Source: Oscillospiraceae bacterium
GTDB taxonomy: Bacteria; Bacillota; Clostridia; Oscillospirales; Oscillospiraceae
Assembly (NCBI GenBank): GCA_009785345.1
Contig: WQWL01000004.1
Span: 1 to 64,000 of the forward strand
DNA: 64,000 nucleotides
Direction of reading: 5' to 3'
Part shown: positions 1 through 9,908 of the stretch, one piece after another
Layout of the letters: each line of letters starts with the position of its first letter
Numbering within the stretch: position 1 is the stretch's first letter
Program-made: the position numbers and the translations under genes
The notes under the pieces: model-generated
The model's input: the letters and a program-made list of their open reading frames with translations, nothing else
Told to the model about the DNA's origin: nothing
Databases searched by the model: none

Positions 1-3
1 TAA

Positions 4-378
4 ATGAAATCACTAGCTGAACTAGCAGCAATCAAAGAAAAAATGAAGCATAATGCAACTGTACGCGAAGATGGCCTCAGTGCTACTCGAATCGTTGTAG
101 GCATGGCAACTTGTGGTATCGCTGCAGGTGCGCGTGCAATAATCAATGAAGTTACTGCCGAGCTTGCAAAGCGAGGTCTTGAGCATGTGACTGTCGCACA
201 AACAGGCTGTATCGGAATGTGTAAATTAGAGCCGTTAATGGATGTTATTGTTCCCGGCGAAGAAAAAGTCACCTATGTGCATCTCACACCAGAGAAAATC
301 GCAAAAATCATCAATGATCATGTTGTAAATGGTAATATTGTGCAAGAATATACCATTGGCGCATATGAAAAAGAATAA
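4..378 (+). CDS. hndB: NADP-reducing hydrogenase subunit HndB, thioredoxin-like [2Fe-2S] protein
   Basis: Small electron-transfer subunit of a cytoplasmic multimeric [FeFe]-hydrogenase. The 124 residues match the usual length of HndB. Cys37 sits in the typical MATCGIAAGA segment and Cys69/Cys73 in TGCIGMC, which is the layout of a thioredoxin-fold [2Fe-2S] domain. The window opens with TAA directly before the ATG, most likely the stop codon of an upstream hndA, so this is probably the second gene of hndABCD. HndC follows after 15 bases, behind a GGGGAGAGG-type ribosome-binding site. Family assignment is firm; whether the cofactor is NAD or NADP cannot be read from sequence. Confidence 0.9.
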   Translation: MKSLAELAAIKEKMKHNATVREDGLSATRIVVGMATCGIAAGARAIINEVTAELAKRGLEHVTVAQTGCIGMCKLEPLMDVIVPGEEKVTYVHLTPEKIAKIINDHVVNGNIVQEYTIGAYEKE

Positions 379-393
379 GGGGAGAGGTAGAGT

Positions 394-2190
394 ATGAGTT
401 TATACAGATCTCATGTTTTGCTTTGCGCTGGTACGGGTTGCGTTGCATCCGGATGTCACGGCGTAAGCGATGCATTTGAAGCAGAACTAAAAGCAGTTGG
501 TCTTGAAAATGAAGTGAAAGTAGTACATACAGGCTGTTTTGGTCTATGTGCTATTGGACCAATTATGATTGTTTATCCTGAAGGAAGTTTTTACGCTCAA
601 GTTAAGGCAGAAGACTGTAAAGAAATCGTTGACGAGCATCTACTTAAAGGTCGTATTGTAACACGCCTTTTATATCACGAAACAGTCGGCGAAAACAATG
701 AGCTAAAATCACTTAGCGAAACAGGATTTTACAAAAAGCAAACACGTGTTGCACTACGAAACTGTGGTGTCATCGATCCGGAAGTCATTGACGAATATAT
801 CGGATTTGACGGGTATGCTGCAATCGGTAAAGCTGTTACAGAAATGACTCCGCAAGAAGTTATCGAAGTTATTAAAGCTTCCGGACTTCGTGGACGTGGC
901 GGTGCCGGATTCCCAACAGGTTTGAAGTGGGAATTTGCCGCAAACGCACAAGGCGACCAGAAATATGTATGCGCAAATGCTGACGAAGGCGACCCTGGTG
1001 CATTTATGGATCGCTCGATTCTTGAAGGTGACCCTCATTCTGTAATTGAAGCCATGAGTATTGCTGCTTATGCAGTCGGTGCAAATCAAGGTTATGTTTA
1101 TGTTCGTGCTGAGTATCCAATAGCTGTTCATCGCTTGCAAATTGCAATCGATCAAGCAAAAGAATATGGATTACTTGGTAAGAACATTTTTGATTCTGGA
1201 TTCGATTTCGATTTAGAAATTAGACTTGGCGCAGGCGCTTTCGTTTGCGGTGAAGAGACTGCTCTTTTGCTTTCAATTGAAGGACATCGTGGCGAACCTC
1301 GCTCACGTCCTCCTTTCCCTGCGGTAAAAGGACTATTTGGCAAGCCTACAGTATTGAATAACGTAGAAACATTTGCTAACATTCCGCAAATCCTTCTTAA
1401 AGGTGCTGATTGGTTTGCAGCAATGGGAACCGAGAAGTCAAAAGGTTCTAAGGTTTTTGCACTTGGTGGTAATGTTACTAATGTTGGTCTTGTTGAAATT
1501 CCAATGGGAATCACACTACGTGAAATCGTTGATGAAATCGGCGGCGGCGTTCCCAATGGCAAGAAATTCAAAGCTGCACAAACAGGCGGTCCGTCCGGTG
1601 GCTGTATACCTGCTGAGCACTTTGATATCCCAATCGACTTTGAAAACCTTGCAGCAGTTGGTTCAATGATGGGCTCCGGCGGGCTTATCGTAATGGATGA
1701 AGATAACTGTATGGTTGATATGGCAAAATTCTTCCTTGACTTCACAGTTGAAGAATCTTGCGGTAAATGTAGCCCTTGCCGTATAGGTACAAAACGCCTC
1801 TACGAGATCCTTGACAAAATTACATCAGGAAATGGTGAGCTTGAAGATCTTGAAAAAATGGAAATGCTATGTGAACATATTTCAGTTTCTTCACTCTGTG
1901 CACTCGGTCAAACAGCATCCAATCCTGTAAAATCAATGTACAAGTACTTTAGAGATGAGTACAGAGCACATGTCATCGACAAAAAATGTCCGGCAGGAGT
2001 TTGTACTGACTTGCTGCAATATGTTGTAGTTCCTGAAAAGTGCATCGGCTGTACTATTTGTAAAAGAGCGTGCCCGGTTGATTGTATCTCCGGCGAAGTT
2101 AAACAAGTACATGAAATCGATCAAAGTAAATGCGTAAAATGCGGTATCTGCTTAGAGAAATGTAAGTTCGATGCCATAATAAAAGAATAA
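394..2190 (+). CDS. hndC: NAD(P)-linked hydrogenase flavin subunit HndC (NuoF-like)
   Basis: Diaphorase subunit that passes electrons between NAD(P)H and the hydrogenase. The N-terminal 100 residues form a thioredoxin-like [2Fe-2S] domain (Cys16, Cys21, then TGCFGLC). A NuoF core follows with the FMN/NADH glycine-rich motif GLRGRGGAGFPTGLKW near residue 165. The [4Fe-4S] motif ESCGKCSPCRIG is near residue 454. The C-terminal ~55 residues hold two ferredoxin clusters (CIGCTICKRACP and CVKCGICLEKC). The length of 598 aa is normal for HndC/HydB. It lies between hndB and hndD on one strand with short gaps, as expected for a single transcript. In many anaerobes such complexes are electron-bifurcating with ferredoxin; that property is inferred here, not visible. 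Confidence 0.94.
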   Translation: MSLYRSHVLLCAGTGCVASGCHGVSDAFEAELKAVGLENEVKVVHTGCFGLCAIGPIMIVYPEGSFYAQVKAEDCKEIVDEHLLKGRIVTRLLYHETVGENNELKSLSETGFYKKQTRVALRNCGVIDPEVIDEYIGFDGYAAIGKAVTEMTPQEVIEVIKASGLRGRGGAGFPTGLKWEFAANAQGDQKYVCANADEGDPGAFMDRSILEGDPHSVIEAMSIAAYAVGANQGYVYVRAEYPIAVHRLQIAIDQAKEYGLLGKNIFDSGFDFDLEIRLGAGAFVCGEETALLLSIEGHRGEPRSRPPFPAVKGLFGKPTVLNNVETFANIPQILLKGADWFAAMGTEKSKGSKVFALGGNVTNVGLVEIPMGITLREIVDEIGGGVPNGKKFKAAQTGGPSGGCIPAEHFDIPIDFENLAAVGSMMGSGGLIVMDEDNCMVDMAKFFLDFTVEESCGKCSPCRIGTKRLYEILDKITSGNGELEDLEKMEMLCEHISVSSLCALGQTASNPVKSMYKYFRDEYRAHVIDKKCPAGVCTDLLQYVVVPEKCIGCTICKRACPVDCISGEVKQVHEIDQSKCVKCGICLEKCKFDAIIKE

Positions 2191-2207
2191 AGGAGCGAAG
2201 CAAATAT

Positions 2208-3944
2208 ATGAATATGGTAAACATTAAAATTAACAACGTGTCGCTCCAAGTCCCAAGCGACATAACAATATTGGAAGCGGCTAAGTATGCCAACATTGAA
2301 ATACCAACCCTTTGCTATATGAAAGGTCTATGCGAAATCGGCGCATGTAGAGTATGTCTTGCAGAAGTAAAAGGTGGACGTTCACTTGTTGCAGCTTGCG
2401 TTTATCCCGTTTTTGAAGGAATGGAAGTTCAAACAAATACACCACAAATAAGAGAGTCCAGAAAGCACACATTGGAGCTTATCGTTTCTGACCACAGAAG
2501 AGAATGTCTCTCATGTGTTAAAAGTGGCAAGTGCCAGCTTATGAAGCTCTGCAACGATTATGCTGTTGATGAACATACCTTCGCAGGTACAACACATAAT
2601 TATGAAATTGATGATCATTCTCCAGCAATCGTGCGCGATAATACGAAATGTGTACTTTGCAGACGTTGTATCGCAGCTTGTTCTGATCAACAATCTATCA
2701 CAGTCATCGATGCGGCAAACAGAGGATTCGATACAAATATCACCTGTGCATTCAACCACAACTTAAACGATGCACCTTGTGTCTATTGCGGACAATGTAT
2801 CGTTGTTTGCCCAACAGGCGCTTTATATGAAAAAGATGATTCTCAAAAAGTCCGTGAAGCAATCGCTGACCCAAGCAAAAAAGTCTTCGCATTTGCAGCA
2901 CCGGCTATTCGTGTTACTCTTGGCGAAGAATTTGACATGCCTCTCGGTTCATTGGTTACCGGCAAGCTCGCTGCAGCAATGAGACGCACAGGATTTGATG
3001 GCGTTTATGACATGACTCTAACCGCAGACCTTACCATAATGGAAGAAGCTCATGAATTCCTAGACCGTGTCAAAAACAATGGAACACTACCACTTATCAC
3101 ATCTTGTTCACCAGGCTGGGTAAAATTCTGTGAGCATTATTATCCGGAACTAATAGATAATATGTCATCCTGTAAATCACCACAACAAATGTTCGGTGCA
3201 ATACTCAAGACATACTTTGCAGAAAAGAATAACCTGAAACCGGAAGATGTCTATGTAGTTTCAATCATTCCATGTACTGCTAAGAAGTTCGAGATTGGAC
3301 GTGAAAATCAATCAGCAGCCGGAGTGCCTGATGTTGACGCTGCTCTTACTACACGCGAGTTTGCTCGTATGCTAAAAGCAGATGGTGTTGATTTTGCAAA
3401 CCTGCCTGATGAAGATTTTGACAATCCATTTGGAACAGGAAGCGGTGCAGGCGTTATCTTCGGAGCTACCGGCGGTGTTCTTGAAGCATCACTCAGAACT
3501 GCAAGTCATTGGCTTGACAAAGATTTTGAAGTTGTAAACTTCAACGAAGTAAGAGGACCCGAAGGTGTCAGACGTGCAACATACAAAATCGCAGGCATGG
3601 ATGTCAAGGTTGCAGTAGCATCAGGACTTGCCAATGCCAGAGAATTGCTTGATGCAGTTAAGAATGGCGAAGAAGAAATACACATGATAGAAGTTATGGC
3701 ATGTAGCGGCGGCTGTATCAACGGTGGTGGGCAACCATACCAAAGCGACTCTGTACGTAACAATGTTGACCTGGTTGCAGCACGTACCAAAGCTATTTAT
3801 TCTGCTGATGAGAAACTACCAATTCGTAAGTCGTTCGAAAATCCAGAAGTTAAGGTTCTTTACGACGAATATCTAGGCGAGCCAGGAAGCAAGAAGGCAC
3901 ATGACATATTGCATACAACACATGCAAAACGCAAAAATTTCTAA
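2208..3944 (+). CDS. hndD: [FeFe]-hydrogenase catalytic subunit HndD
   Basis: Catalytic subunit that makes or consumes H2. In order it shows an N-terminal plant-type [2Fe-2S] domain (CEIGACRVC), the His-Cys3 cluster segment (DHRRECLSC, then GKCQLMKLC), and two [4Fe-4S] motifs (CVLCRRCIAAC, CVYCGQCIVVCP). The H-cluster domain carries all three signatures: TSCSPGWVKFCE near residue 299, PCTAKKFE near 355 and MACSGGCINGGG near 498. The length of 578 aa is standard for the M3-type architecture. It begins 17 bases after hndC behind an AGGAG site; an ATG two codons downstream is an alternative start. It ends the operon, followed by a rho-independent terminator. The maturases HydEFG are not in the window. 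Confidence 0.96.
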   Translation: MNMVNIKINNVSLQVPSDITILEAAKYANIEIPTLCYMKGLCEIGACRVCLAEVKGGRSLVAACVYPVFEGMEVQTNTPQIRESRKHTLELIVSDHRRECLSCVKSGKCQLMKLCNDYAVDEHTFAGTTHNYEIDDHSPAIVRDNTKCVLCRRCIAACSDQQSITVIDAANRGFDTNITCAFNHNLNDAPCVYCGQCIVVCPTGALYEKDDSQKVREAIADPSKKVFAFAAPAIRVTLGEEFDMPLGSLVTGKLAAAMRRTGFDGVYDMTLTADLTIMEEAHEFLDRVKNNGTLPLITSCSPGWVKFCEHYYPELIDNMSSCKSPQQMFGAILKTYFAEKNNLKPEDVYVVSIIPCTAKKFEIGRENQSAAGVPDVDAALTTREFARMLKADGVDFANLPDEDFDNPFGTGSGAGVIFGATGGVLEASLRTASHWLDKDFEVVNFNEVRGPEGVRRATYKIAGMDVKVAVASGLANARELLDAVKNGEEEIHMIEVMACSGGCINGGGQPYQSDSVRNNVDLVAARTKAIYSADEKLPIRKSFENPEVKVLYDEYLGEPGSKKAHDILHTTHAKRKNF

Positions 3945-3968
3945 GCTAATTTTATCACAATGATTTTA

Positions 3969-3990
3969 GGGGAGCATACGCTCCCCTTTT
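3969..3990 (+). terminator. Rho-independent terminator of hnd operon
   Basis: A perfect 7-bp stem GGGGAGC/GCTCCCC with loop ATAC is followed directly by four T. It lies 24 bases after the hndD stop codon. Confidence 0.85.
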
Positions 3991-4016
3991 AGCTTAAATT
4001 CGCAACCAAAATAATC

Positions 4017-4116
4017 CGTCATTGCGACCGGAGCCTGTCCTGAACTCGATTCAGGGAACCGCAATCCCTTGAACAGAAATACATTAGACAGATTGCGGAT
4101 CAAGTCCGCAATGACG
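4017..4116. repeat. Interspersed palindromic repeat, long form, copy 1
   Basis: A ~100-base intergenic unit opens with CGTCATTGCGA and closes with TCCGCAATGACG, so its ends are inverted repeats. Internal text (CGCAATCCCTTGAAC, AGATTGCGGATCAAG) recurs in diverged form at 48862-48938, and the terminal arms recur at 31095-31191. It resembles the small CGTCATTGCGA-type dispersed repeats seen in many bacterial genomes. No coding potential was seen. Confidence 0.75.
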
Positions 4117-4198
4117 AGACAGTAGCCTCTTACTTACATTGGACGAACGTCCCTGCACGGATACATCAATTTTTCACAATTGTCTTAAGTTCAAACCA

Positions 4199-6376
4199 TT
4201 AGAAGTTCAAGTTGCTCAGCCAATCAAACACTGAGAATCTTGTTGCTACACCGACAAATACTAATGATACTGCAGATGAAAGTGTAATTAAGATATTAAA
4301 TGATGGTCCTGCTGTATCTTTAAAGGGGTCACCAACCGTGTCACCGATAACTGCAGCTTTATGATTTTCACTGCCTTTACCATTGTGGTTTCCGGCTTCG
4401 ATATATTTCTTAGCATTATCCCATGCACCACCCGAACACATCATGAATACCGCAAGAGCAAAACCTGTTGTTACAATACCTGCAAGCATTCCTACAACAC
4501 CTGTTGCACCTAGAAGTAGACCTGTTCCGATTGGAACGACAAATGCAAGAAGTGATGGCGCAACCATGCGTTTTAGTGCACTTTGTGTACAAATATCAAC
4601 ACACTTTGCATAATCCGGATCTGCTGTTCCCTCCATGAGACCGGCAATTTCTCTAAACTGTCTGCGCACCTCTATAACAACACTCATTGCAGCCGTGTGA
4701 ACGGCAGACATTGTGAGCGACGCAAAGAAAAATGCCGTAACAACACCAATGAATATTCCTACGAGTACATCCGGACTTGTAATATGCAATGCAAGTCCTT
4801 CACCCTCACCGTAACCTAATAAGCCTTCTGCAATTTCAACATACGAAACAAGAAGCGCAAGAGCAGAGAAGCCTGTTGCTCCGATGGAGAAACCTTTACC
4901 TGTTGCTGCGGTTGTATTACCTAGTGAGTCTAGTGCATCTGTGCGCTCACGAACTTCTGCAGGTAGTTTCGCCATTTCAGCGATACCACCGGCATTGTCT
5001 GCAACAGGACCAAATGCGTCGCATGCAAGGTTAATACCAAGTGTTGCAACCAAACCGACAGACGCAATACCTATTCCATAAAGACCCATACTAAATGCGT
5101 TGGCAGCACTAGATAAGCCACCAGAGATTATAAAGCTAATCAGTGCAGCCCCTGCAACTGTCAGAACTGGACCGACGGTGGCTTTCATACCTAGTGATAT
5201 GCCACCAATCATAACTGTGGCTGTTCCTGTTTCACTAGATGCTGCTAATTCACGAGTTGGTTTATTCGTGTCAGATGTATAATGTTCAGAAAAGAATGCA
5301 ATTAGGAATCCGGATACTACACCGAGTACGATTGATCCGAAAATGCCCCAAATATTGCTTTGTAAGGCTGTTGCTGCTTCGCCTTCTGCAATATTTGCAA
5401 TCCAAATCGTTAAAGGTAGAGCTGCAACAATTGAAATCCCTCCCGCCAGGTACACGCCTTTATGTAGAGATTTCAGTAAGCTTCTTTGATCAGCTTGTTC
5501 TTTTGTCTTTATAACCATTGTACCGATAATAGAAGCAATAACTCCCACGACACACATAAGAATCGGTAATAACATACCATAAAAATCATATCCCGCAAAA
5601 AAACTGAGTGCAAATGTACCGATAATTGCATGTGCATATGCTTCATAAAGATCTGCACCCATACCGGCAACATCTCCAACATTATCACCGACATTATCTG
5701 CGATAACTGCCGGGTTTCTTGGATCATCTTCGGGAATTCCAACTTCTACTTTACCAACAAGATCAGCACCTACGTCAGCGGCTTTTGTAAAAATACCACC
5801 GCCAACACGAGCAAACATTGCCATTGATGCCAGTCCCATACCAAATGCAACCATTGTCGGACCAATTACTGAAGCCGGCTCATTAAACACATACTTTAAT
5901 AGCAAAAACCATGCTGTTGTATCCAGAAGAGTAAAGCCAACAACTACAAAGCCCATAACAGAACCCGATGCAAATGATACCCGAAGCCCTTTATTTAGAC
6001 TTTCACTTGCCGCATTTGCGGTTCTGGCGTTCGCATTCGTAGCAACTTTCATGCCAATGTAGCCTGATAATCCTGCGAAAAATCCGCCTGAAATAAACGC
6101 AAATGGAGCATATTGATTTACGAGACCATCTTCACCAAAAATCCACGGAACATACGCAAGTGCGCATAGCACCACGAATGCAATAGCAAAGAACTTGATT
6201 ACAGTTCTATATTGCCTTTTCATATAGGCTTTCGCGCCGGTTCGTATTGCTTGTGCAATTTTCACCATGCGTTCGTTGCCTTCGGAATATGTATGCACCT
6301 TGCGAGCTTGCAAATACGCGAATCCTATTGCAACAAGTGCACCTACAATGCCAAGCCAAAATAACATTCCAACCAA
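4199..6376 (-). CDS. hppA: K+-dependent membrane-bound pyrophosphatase (cation-pumping)
   Basis: Integral membrane enzyme that couples PPi hydrolysis to H+ and/or Na+ export. The family hallmarks are present: GGGIFTKAADVGADLVGKVE, then DDPRNPAVIADNVGDNVGD, and near the C-terminus GDTVGDPFKDTAGPS. The GNTTAATGKG segment carries Ala where K+-independent enzymes carry Lys, so this should be a K+-dependent type, a group that includes Na+ pumps. I start at TTG because GGAGG lies 8 bases upstream of it. An ATG three codons later also fits, and the ATG at 6463 would add ~29 polar residues with no family counterpart. About 725 aa with many membrane segments. Whether it pumps Na+ or H+ cannot be told reliably by eye. 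Confidence 0.93.
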   Translation of the reverse strand: MVGMLFWLGIVGALVAIGFAYLQARKVHTYSEGNERMVKIAQAIRTGAKAYMKRQYRTVIKFFAIAFVVLCALAYVPWIFGEDGLVNQYAPFAFISGGFFAGLSGYIGMKVATNANARTANAASESLNKGLRVSFASGSVMGFVVVGFTLLDTTAWFLLLKYVFNEPASVIGPTMVAFGMGLASMAMFARVGGGIFTKAADVGADLVGKVEVGIPEDDPRNPAVIADNVGDNVGDVAGMGADLYEAYAHAIIGTFALSFFAGYDFYGMLLPILMCVVGVIASIIGTMVIKTKEQADQRSLLKSLHKGVYLAGGISIVAALPLTIWIANIAEGEAATALQSNIWGIFGSIVLGVVSGFLIAFFSEHYTSDTNKPTRELAASSETGTATVMIGGISLGMKATVGPVLTVAGAALISFIISGGLSSAANAFSMGLYGIGIASVGLVATLGINLACDAFGPVADNAGGIAEMAKLPAEVRERTDALDSLGNTTAATGKGFSIGATGFSALALLVSYVEIAEGLLGYGEGEGLALHITSPDVLVGIFIGVVTAFFFASLTMSAVHTAAMSVVIEVRRQFREIAGLMEGTADPDYAKCVDICTQSALKRMVAPSLLAFVVPIGTGLLLGATGVVGMLAGIVTTGFALAVFMMCSGGAWDNAKKYIEAGNHNGKGSENHKAAVIGDTVGDPFKDTAGPSFNILITLSSAVSLVFVGVATRFSVFDWLSNLNF

Positions 6377-6475
6377 AACTTCATCCTCCACAACATAATA
6401 AATGGTATAACTGCGCACTACAATCCCGCCACAGTTTGAGACTTGCCACTGTGACGATTCCATAACACAACGACC

Positions 6476-6503
6476 ATTCTACCACTTATTTTCAAAATGG
6501 CAA
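6476..6503 (-). promoter_or_regulatory. Putative sigma-A promoter of hppA
   Basis: On the minus strand, TTGCCA (6498-6503) and TAGAAT (6476-6481) are separated by 16 bases, about 100 bases upstream of the hppA start. Confidence 0.5.
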
Positions 6504-6575
6504 TAGTAAATTATAATAAAATATGATACACTATTTTAGCGTTATAAATCAGGCATAAAAAGGGGTTGAAATCAT

Positions 6576-7766
6576 TTGAAAAAAAGCAATATTGAAAGAG
6601 CAAAATGGATTCCAATATTCATAATTGCGATAGTTTTAATGTTGATATATAAGACAATTGATAACATTGGACAGATAACATCGGCAATTTGGGAATTCCT
6701 TTTAGTAATCTCTCCACTGATGTATGGGATTTTGTTCACATATTTTCTTTATAGACCACATCAGGCTCTTGAAAAATTAGTTAAAAAAATCAGGTGGAAA
6801 TTTATTTCTAAACGCGCCAGGGGTTTCAGCACAATCATTATATTCCTACTTGTAATATGTCTTATCATTCTAATAATGAGCTTTCTATTACCAATTATCG
6901 TTTCAAACATCATCTCTCTGGGTACTGCTATACCAGGCTATGTCAATATTGCAATAGATTATATTGATAATTTGCCGGAAACAGCATTTTGGGCTGATAT
7001 AGATATTGCAGGTACTATCAATGAATTCTCCGGCACTCTTTTTCAAAATGTTATGAGTCAGGGAGCAATTGAGCAAGTTTTTCAGGAAGTTATGAACTTT
7101 GCAGGCGGTATATTTAGTGCAATTCTGGGTCTGGTAATTTCACTTTATATCCTTTTGGACAGAGAACGAATTGCTGGATTTTTCAAACGGTTAAACAATG
7201 CTGTTTTCAAGCAAAGTGGAAAAGCAGGAAAAGCAGAAAAATATGTTACTCTGGTGAACAAAGTGCTCTTCGCATTTATCGCAGGTAAAGGGTTAGACAG
7301 CATGATTAACCTGGTCGTTGTTACTTCCATACTGCTGATTTTTGGTATACCTTATGCATTTTTATTTGGACTAATCGCGGCAATGTTTAACTTTATACCA
7401 TACATTGGATCACTTATTTCAGTAGTTTCAATCAGTATTGTTGCCCTGATAACAACAGATTTGTCTGTTGCAATTCCGACAATAATATGTTTAATTATCT
7501 TCCAACAACTTGATGGTAATTACATTGAACCGAGAATCATGCGTTCCTCTTTGAAAATTAATCCAATCATTGTCATTATCGCAGTCATCATTGGTGGAGC
7601 ATATATGGGTGTGGTCGGAATGTTCCTCGCTGTGCCTATAGCTGCAGTTATCAAGCAGATTATCATAGAGTATATTAACTCAAGAGAAACTAATACAAAA
7701 GAAGTTGTTGCTGAAACAGAGACTACGGATGTCGAAGTAACGACAGATTATGATAGAACAGTATAG
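6576..7766 (+). CDS. AI-2E family transporter (DUF20 membrane protein)
   Basis: A 396-residue polytopic membrane protein of the AI-2E/PerM family. The N-terminus has two close hydrophobic segments, followed by a charged loop (RPHQALEKLVKKIRWK) and a second pair of helices. A central amphipathic region comes next. The C-terminal half holds the family's conserved loop around YIEPRIMRSSLKINPI and VVGMFLAVPIAAVIKQII. It starts at TTG, with AGGGG about ten bases upstream. Family members have been linked to autoinducer-2 export, Na+/H+ antiport or other small solutes, so the substrate is open. It is divergent from hppA and stands alone, ended by a strong terminator. Confidence 0.85.
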   Translation: MKKSNIERAKWIPIFIIAIVLMLIYKTIDNIGQITSAIWEFLLVISPLMYGILFTYFLYRPHQALEKLVKKIRWKFISKRARGFSTIIIFLLVICLIILIMSFLLPIIVSNIISLGTAIPGYVNIAIDYIDNLPETAFWADIDIAGTINEFSGTLFQNVMSQGAIEQVFQEVMNFAGGIFSAILGLVISLYILLDRERIAGFFKRLNNAVFKQSGKAGKAEKYVTLVNKVLFAFIAGKGLDSMINLVVVTSILLIFGIPYAFLFGLIAAMFNFIPYIGSLISVVSISIVALITTDLSVAIPTIICLIIFQQLDGNYIEPRIMRSSLKINPIIVIIAVIIGGAYMGVVGMFLAVPIAAVIKQIIIEYINSRETNTKEVVAETETTDVEVTTDYDRTV

Positions 7767-7797
7767 TAACAACATCTCCCTACAAAAACAGTGCAGC

Positions 7798-7823
7798 AAA
7801 AAGTGACCTTTCGGTCACTTTTT
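7798..7823. terminator. Bidirectional terminator
   Basis: An 11-bp perfect stem (AAAAAGTGACC/GGTCACTTTTT) with loop TTTC has T-runs on both strands. It sits between the convergent AI-2E gene and sugar ABC permease gene. Confidence 0.9.
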
Positions 7824-7837
7824 ATTGGTTTTATTTG

Positions 7838-8872
7838 TTACACATCTTCTTTCTTACGTTTAATTGCATAACAGTCCATGGCTATGATGCTGACTATTAC
7901 AATACCTATAACTAGCGTTTGTACAAATTGATTAATACTGACAAAGGCACCTTCGATACTGAACATGCTTAGACCATACCTCAACATATGCATAACCAAA
8001 ACACCCAGACCGCTCTGTACAATTCCGCCGATTCCTCCTGCAAATGATGTACCGCCGATAACAACACTACAATTGACAATCAGTGGTGTCAGTTCACCAA
8101 AGACAGCTGAACCTGTGTTAAATCTAGAAGAAAGAAGTACTCCTGCTATTGCGGCACAAGTACCCGTTATGACAAATGCGGTCCATTTTGTGCCAACAAC
8201 ATTGATTCCGGAGTGCTCCGCAACCTCATAGTCACCACCAAGAGCGTAACAGTTTCTGCCAAAGCTGGTATATCGAAGTATGCAGAATGTAATTACACCC
8301 ACGAGTAGCATCCACACTACTATACTTGGCAGATAACCGATTACGGGTATGGGTATATTGGTGTTCGATATGGCATTAAATATAGGGTCTCGCGTAGACA
8401 CGGGTCTTCCGTTAGATATATAAAGAGCGACACCGTGGAGAAGAAGGCCCATACCAAGGGTGATGATAAACGCCTCTGTTTTTTGTTTAACAATTAAAAA
8501 ACCGTTGATAAACCCTATTACAGAACCCGACAGAATTGCCATTAAGACCGCAAGGAATACCGGCACTCCACTATTTATCATTTGTACGGCAATAATCCCT
8601 GATAAACTCATAACAGAACCAACTGAAAGGTCACAAGCGCGACATATAACCGCAAACGTGACACCGAAAGCAATAACCAACTCCGGAGAAGCAACTAGCA
8701 AGAACGCCCTTAAGTGGCTGAGCGTAAATATATTAGTGCTTGAAAACAACATTGCTATCAGTATAACAGCAATAGCTACGAGAGCTTTTTGCTTACCCAG
8801 AACTTTAAGAACTTTTTTACCAAAGCTTTGTGTATCTTGCCTATGTTGTATGTGTGTAGTATAAATAGTCAT
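7838..8872 (-). CDS. Sugar ABC transporter permease (RbsC family), second permease
   Basis: Membrane subunit of a ribose/galactose-type importer. It is strongly hydrophobic with 8-10 predicted helices and the RbsC/BPD_transp_2 patterns (VTFAVICRACDLSVGSVMSL, VVIGGTSFAGGIGG). The start at 8872 is set by AGGGGTGA five bases upstream; a longer ORF from 8896 lacks a ribosome-binding site. It lies 10 bases after the first permease gene and ends the operon. Two different permeases suggest a heterodimeric pore. It likely imports a monosaccharide or polyol for the glycyl radical enzymes upstream (inference). Confidence 0.9.
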   Translation of the reverse strand: MTIYTTHIQHRQDTQSFGKKVLKVLGKQKALVAIAVILIAMLFSSTNIFTLSHLRAFLLVASPELVIAFGVTFAVICRACDLSVGSVMSLSGIIAVQMINSGVPVFLAVLMAILSGSVIGFINGFLIVKQKTEAFIITLGMGLLLHGVALYISNGRPVSTRDPIFNAISNTNIPIPVIGYLPSIVVWMLLVGVITFCILRYTSFGRNCYALGGDYEVAEHSGINVVGTKWTAFVITGTCAAIAGVLLSSRFNTGSAVFGELTPLIVNCSVVIGGTSFAGGIGGIVQSGLGVLVMHMLRYGLSMFSIEGAFVSINQFVQTLVIGIVIVSIIAMDCYAIKRKKEDV

Positions 8873-8882
8873 AGTCTCACCC

Positions 8883-9908
8883 CTAACCCTTTGCATGTCT
8901 GCGATGATCTAGCCATATGGCAACAACAAGAACTGCGCCTCTAAACGTTTCCTGCAAGTGTGAATCTATTCGCATAAGGTTCATACAGTTAGACAGCAGG
9001 ATGATGAGCGACACTCCGAGAACTGTGCGCAATACACTCCCTCTGCCTCCCGCAAGTGACGTTCCTCCGACAACGACAGCCATAATTGAGTCTCTTTCAA
9101 AATTCGCTCCTATGACTACCGGAGCCGCAACGTTCGCCCGCGAAAAGGCCACAATCGCACCAATTGCCACCATAAGTCCGCATATGGCATAAATCATTAC
9201 CGTTATACGTTTGGTAGGAATACCGCCGAGTTCTGCGGCAACAAAATTCCCCCCCGTATAGTTGATTGATCTGCCCAATCGTGTTTTCTTTTGAAAGATG
9301 AAGAGTATAGCAAGAAAAACAAGAAAAACGATAAATGTGAATGGAATATAATTGAAAAACGAATAAAACGGGAACAAGTCACCGACAGTACCTGAACTTA
9401 GAGCCTGAGTGAGGGGCGCCGGATGTTCAAAGGCTCCTCGGTTTATTGGACTTCCACCGGTATATAGTTGAGACAAAGCACCATAAAGTTGACTTAAACC
9501 AAATGTTATAAAAAGAGCTTTCGCTTGAGTTGTCGCTCCGAATTTGACAAGAATCGTGCCGTTTAGGGACCCAAGTGCGATACCCAGCATCATGCCAACC
9601 ATCATAGCAGGTATTTCACCAATAATATCGAATAGTGATAATGTTATCATCGCTATCAATGAAATCATACCCGGAAGGGACAAATCTATAAATCCACCCA
9701 TGATTATAAAAGTCATTCCAAGAGCCGTGAAACTCAGCGGACCGAATTGACCCATTACATTTCTAAAGTTAGCCGCTGTCAAAAATCTGGGTTCAACAAT
9801 AGCTGTCACAATAACGAGCGCAAGAATCATTATGATAACAAGGTACTCTAAAACAAAGTCACCGACTTTGTAGAAAGTTTTCCTCTCCAGTGTTTCTTGT
9901 TTAATCAT
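8883..9908 (-). CDS. Sugar ABC transporter permease (RbsC family), first permease
   Basis: Membrane subunit of the same importer. The family core is visible as LGMTFIIMGGFIDLSLPGMI and VVVGGTSLAGGRGSVLRT. The start ATG has GGAGG eight bases upstream; a GTG three codons earlier overlaps that site and is unlikely. The gene overlaps the ATPase gene by 8 bases, which points to translational coupling. Confidence 0.9.
   Translation of the reverse strand: MIKQETLERKTFYKVGDFVLEYLVIIMILALVIVTAIVEPRFLTAANFRNVMGQFGPLSFTALGMTFIIMGGFIDLSLPGMISLIAMITLSLFDIIGEIPAMMVGMMLGIALGSLNGTILVKFGATTQAKALFITFGLSQLYGALSQLYTGGSPINRGAFEHPAPLTQALSSGTVGDLFPFYSFFNYIPFTFIVFLVFLAILFIFQKKTRLGRSINYTGGNFVAAELGGIPTKRITVMIYAICGLMVAIGAIVAFSRANVAAPVVIGANFERDSIMAVVVGGTSLAGGRGSVLRTVLGVSLIILLSNCMNLMRIDSHLQETFRGAVLVVAIWLDHRRHAKG

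Noticed and set aside
754..1155. Long minus-strand open frames across hndC
   Set aside because: They are antisense shadows of a clearly conserved flavin subunit and encode no recognisable domain.
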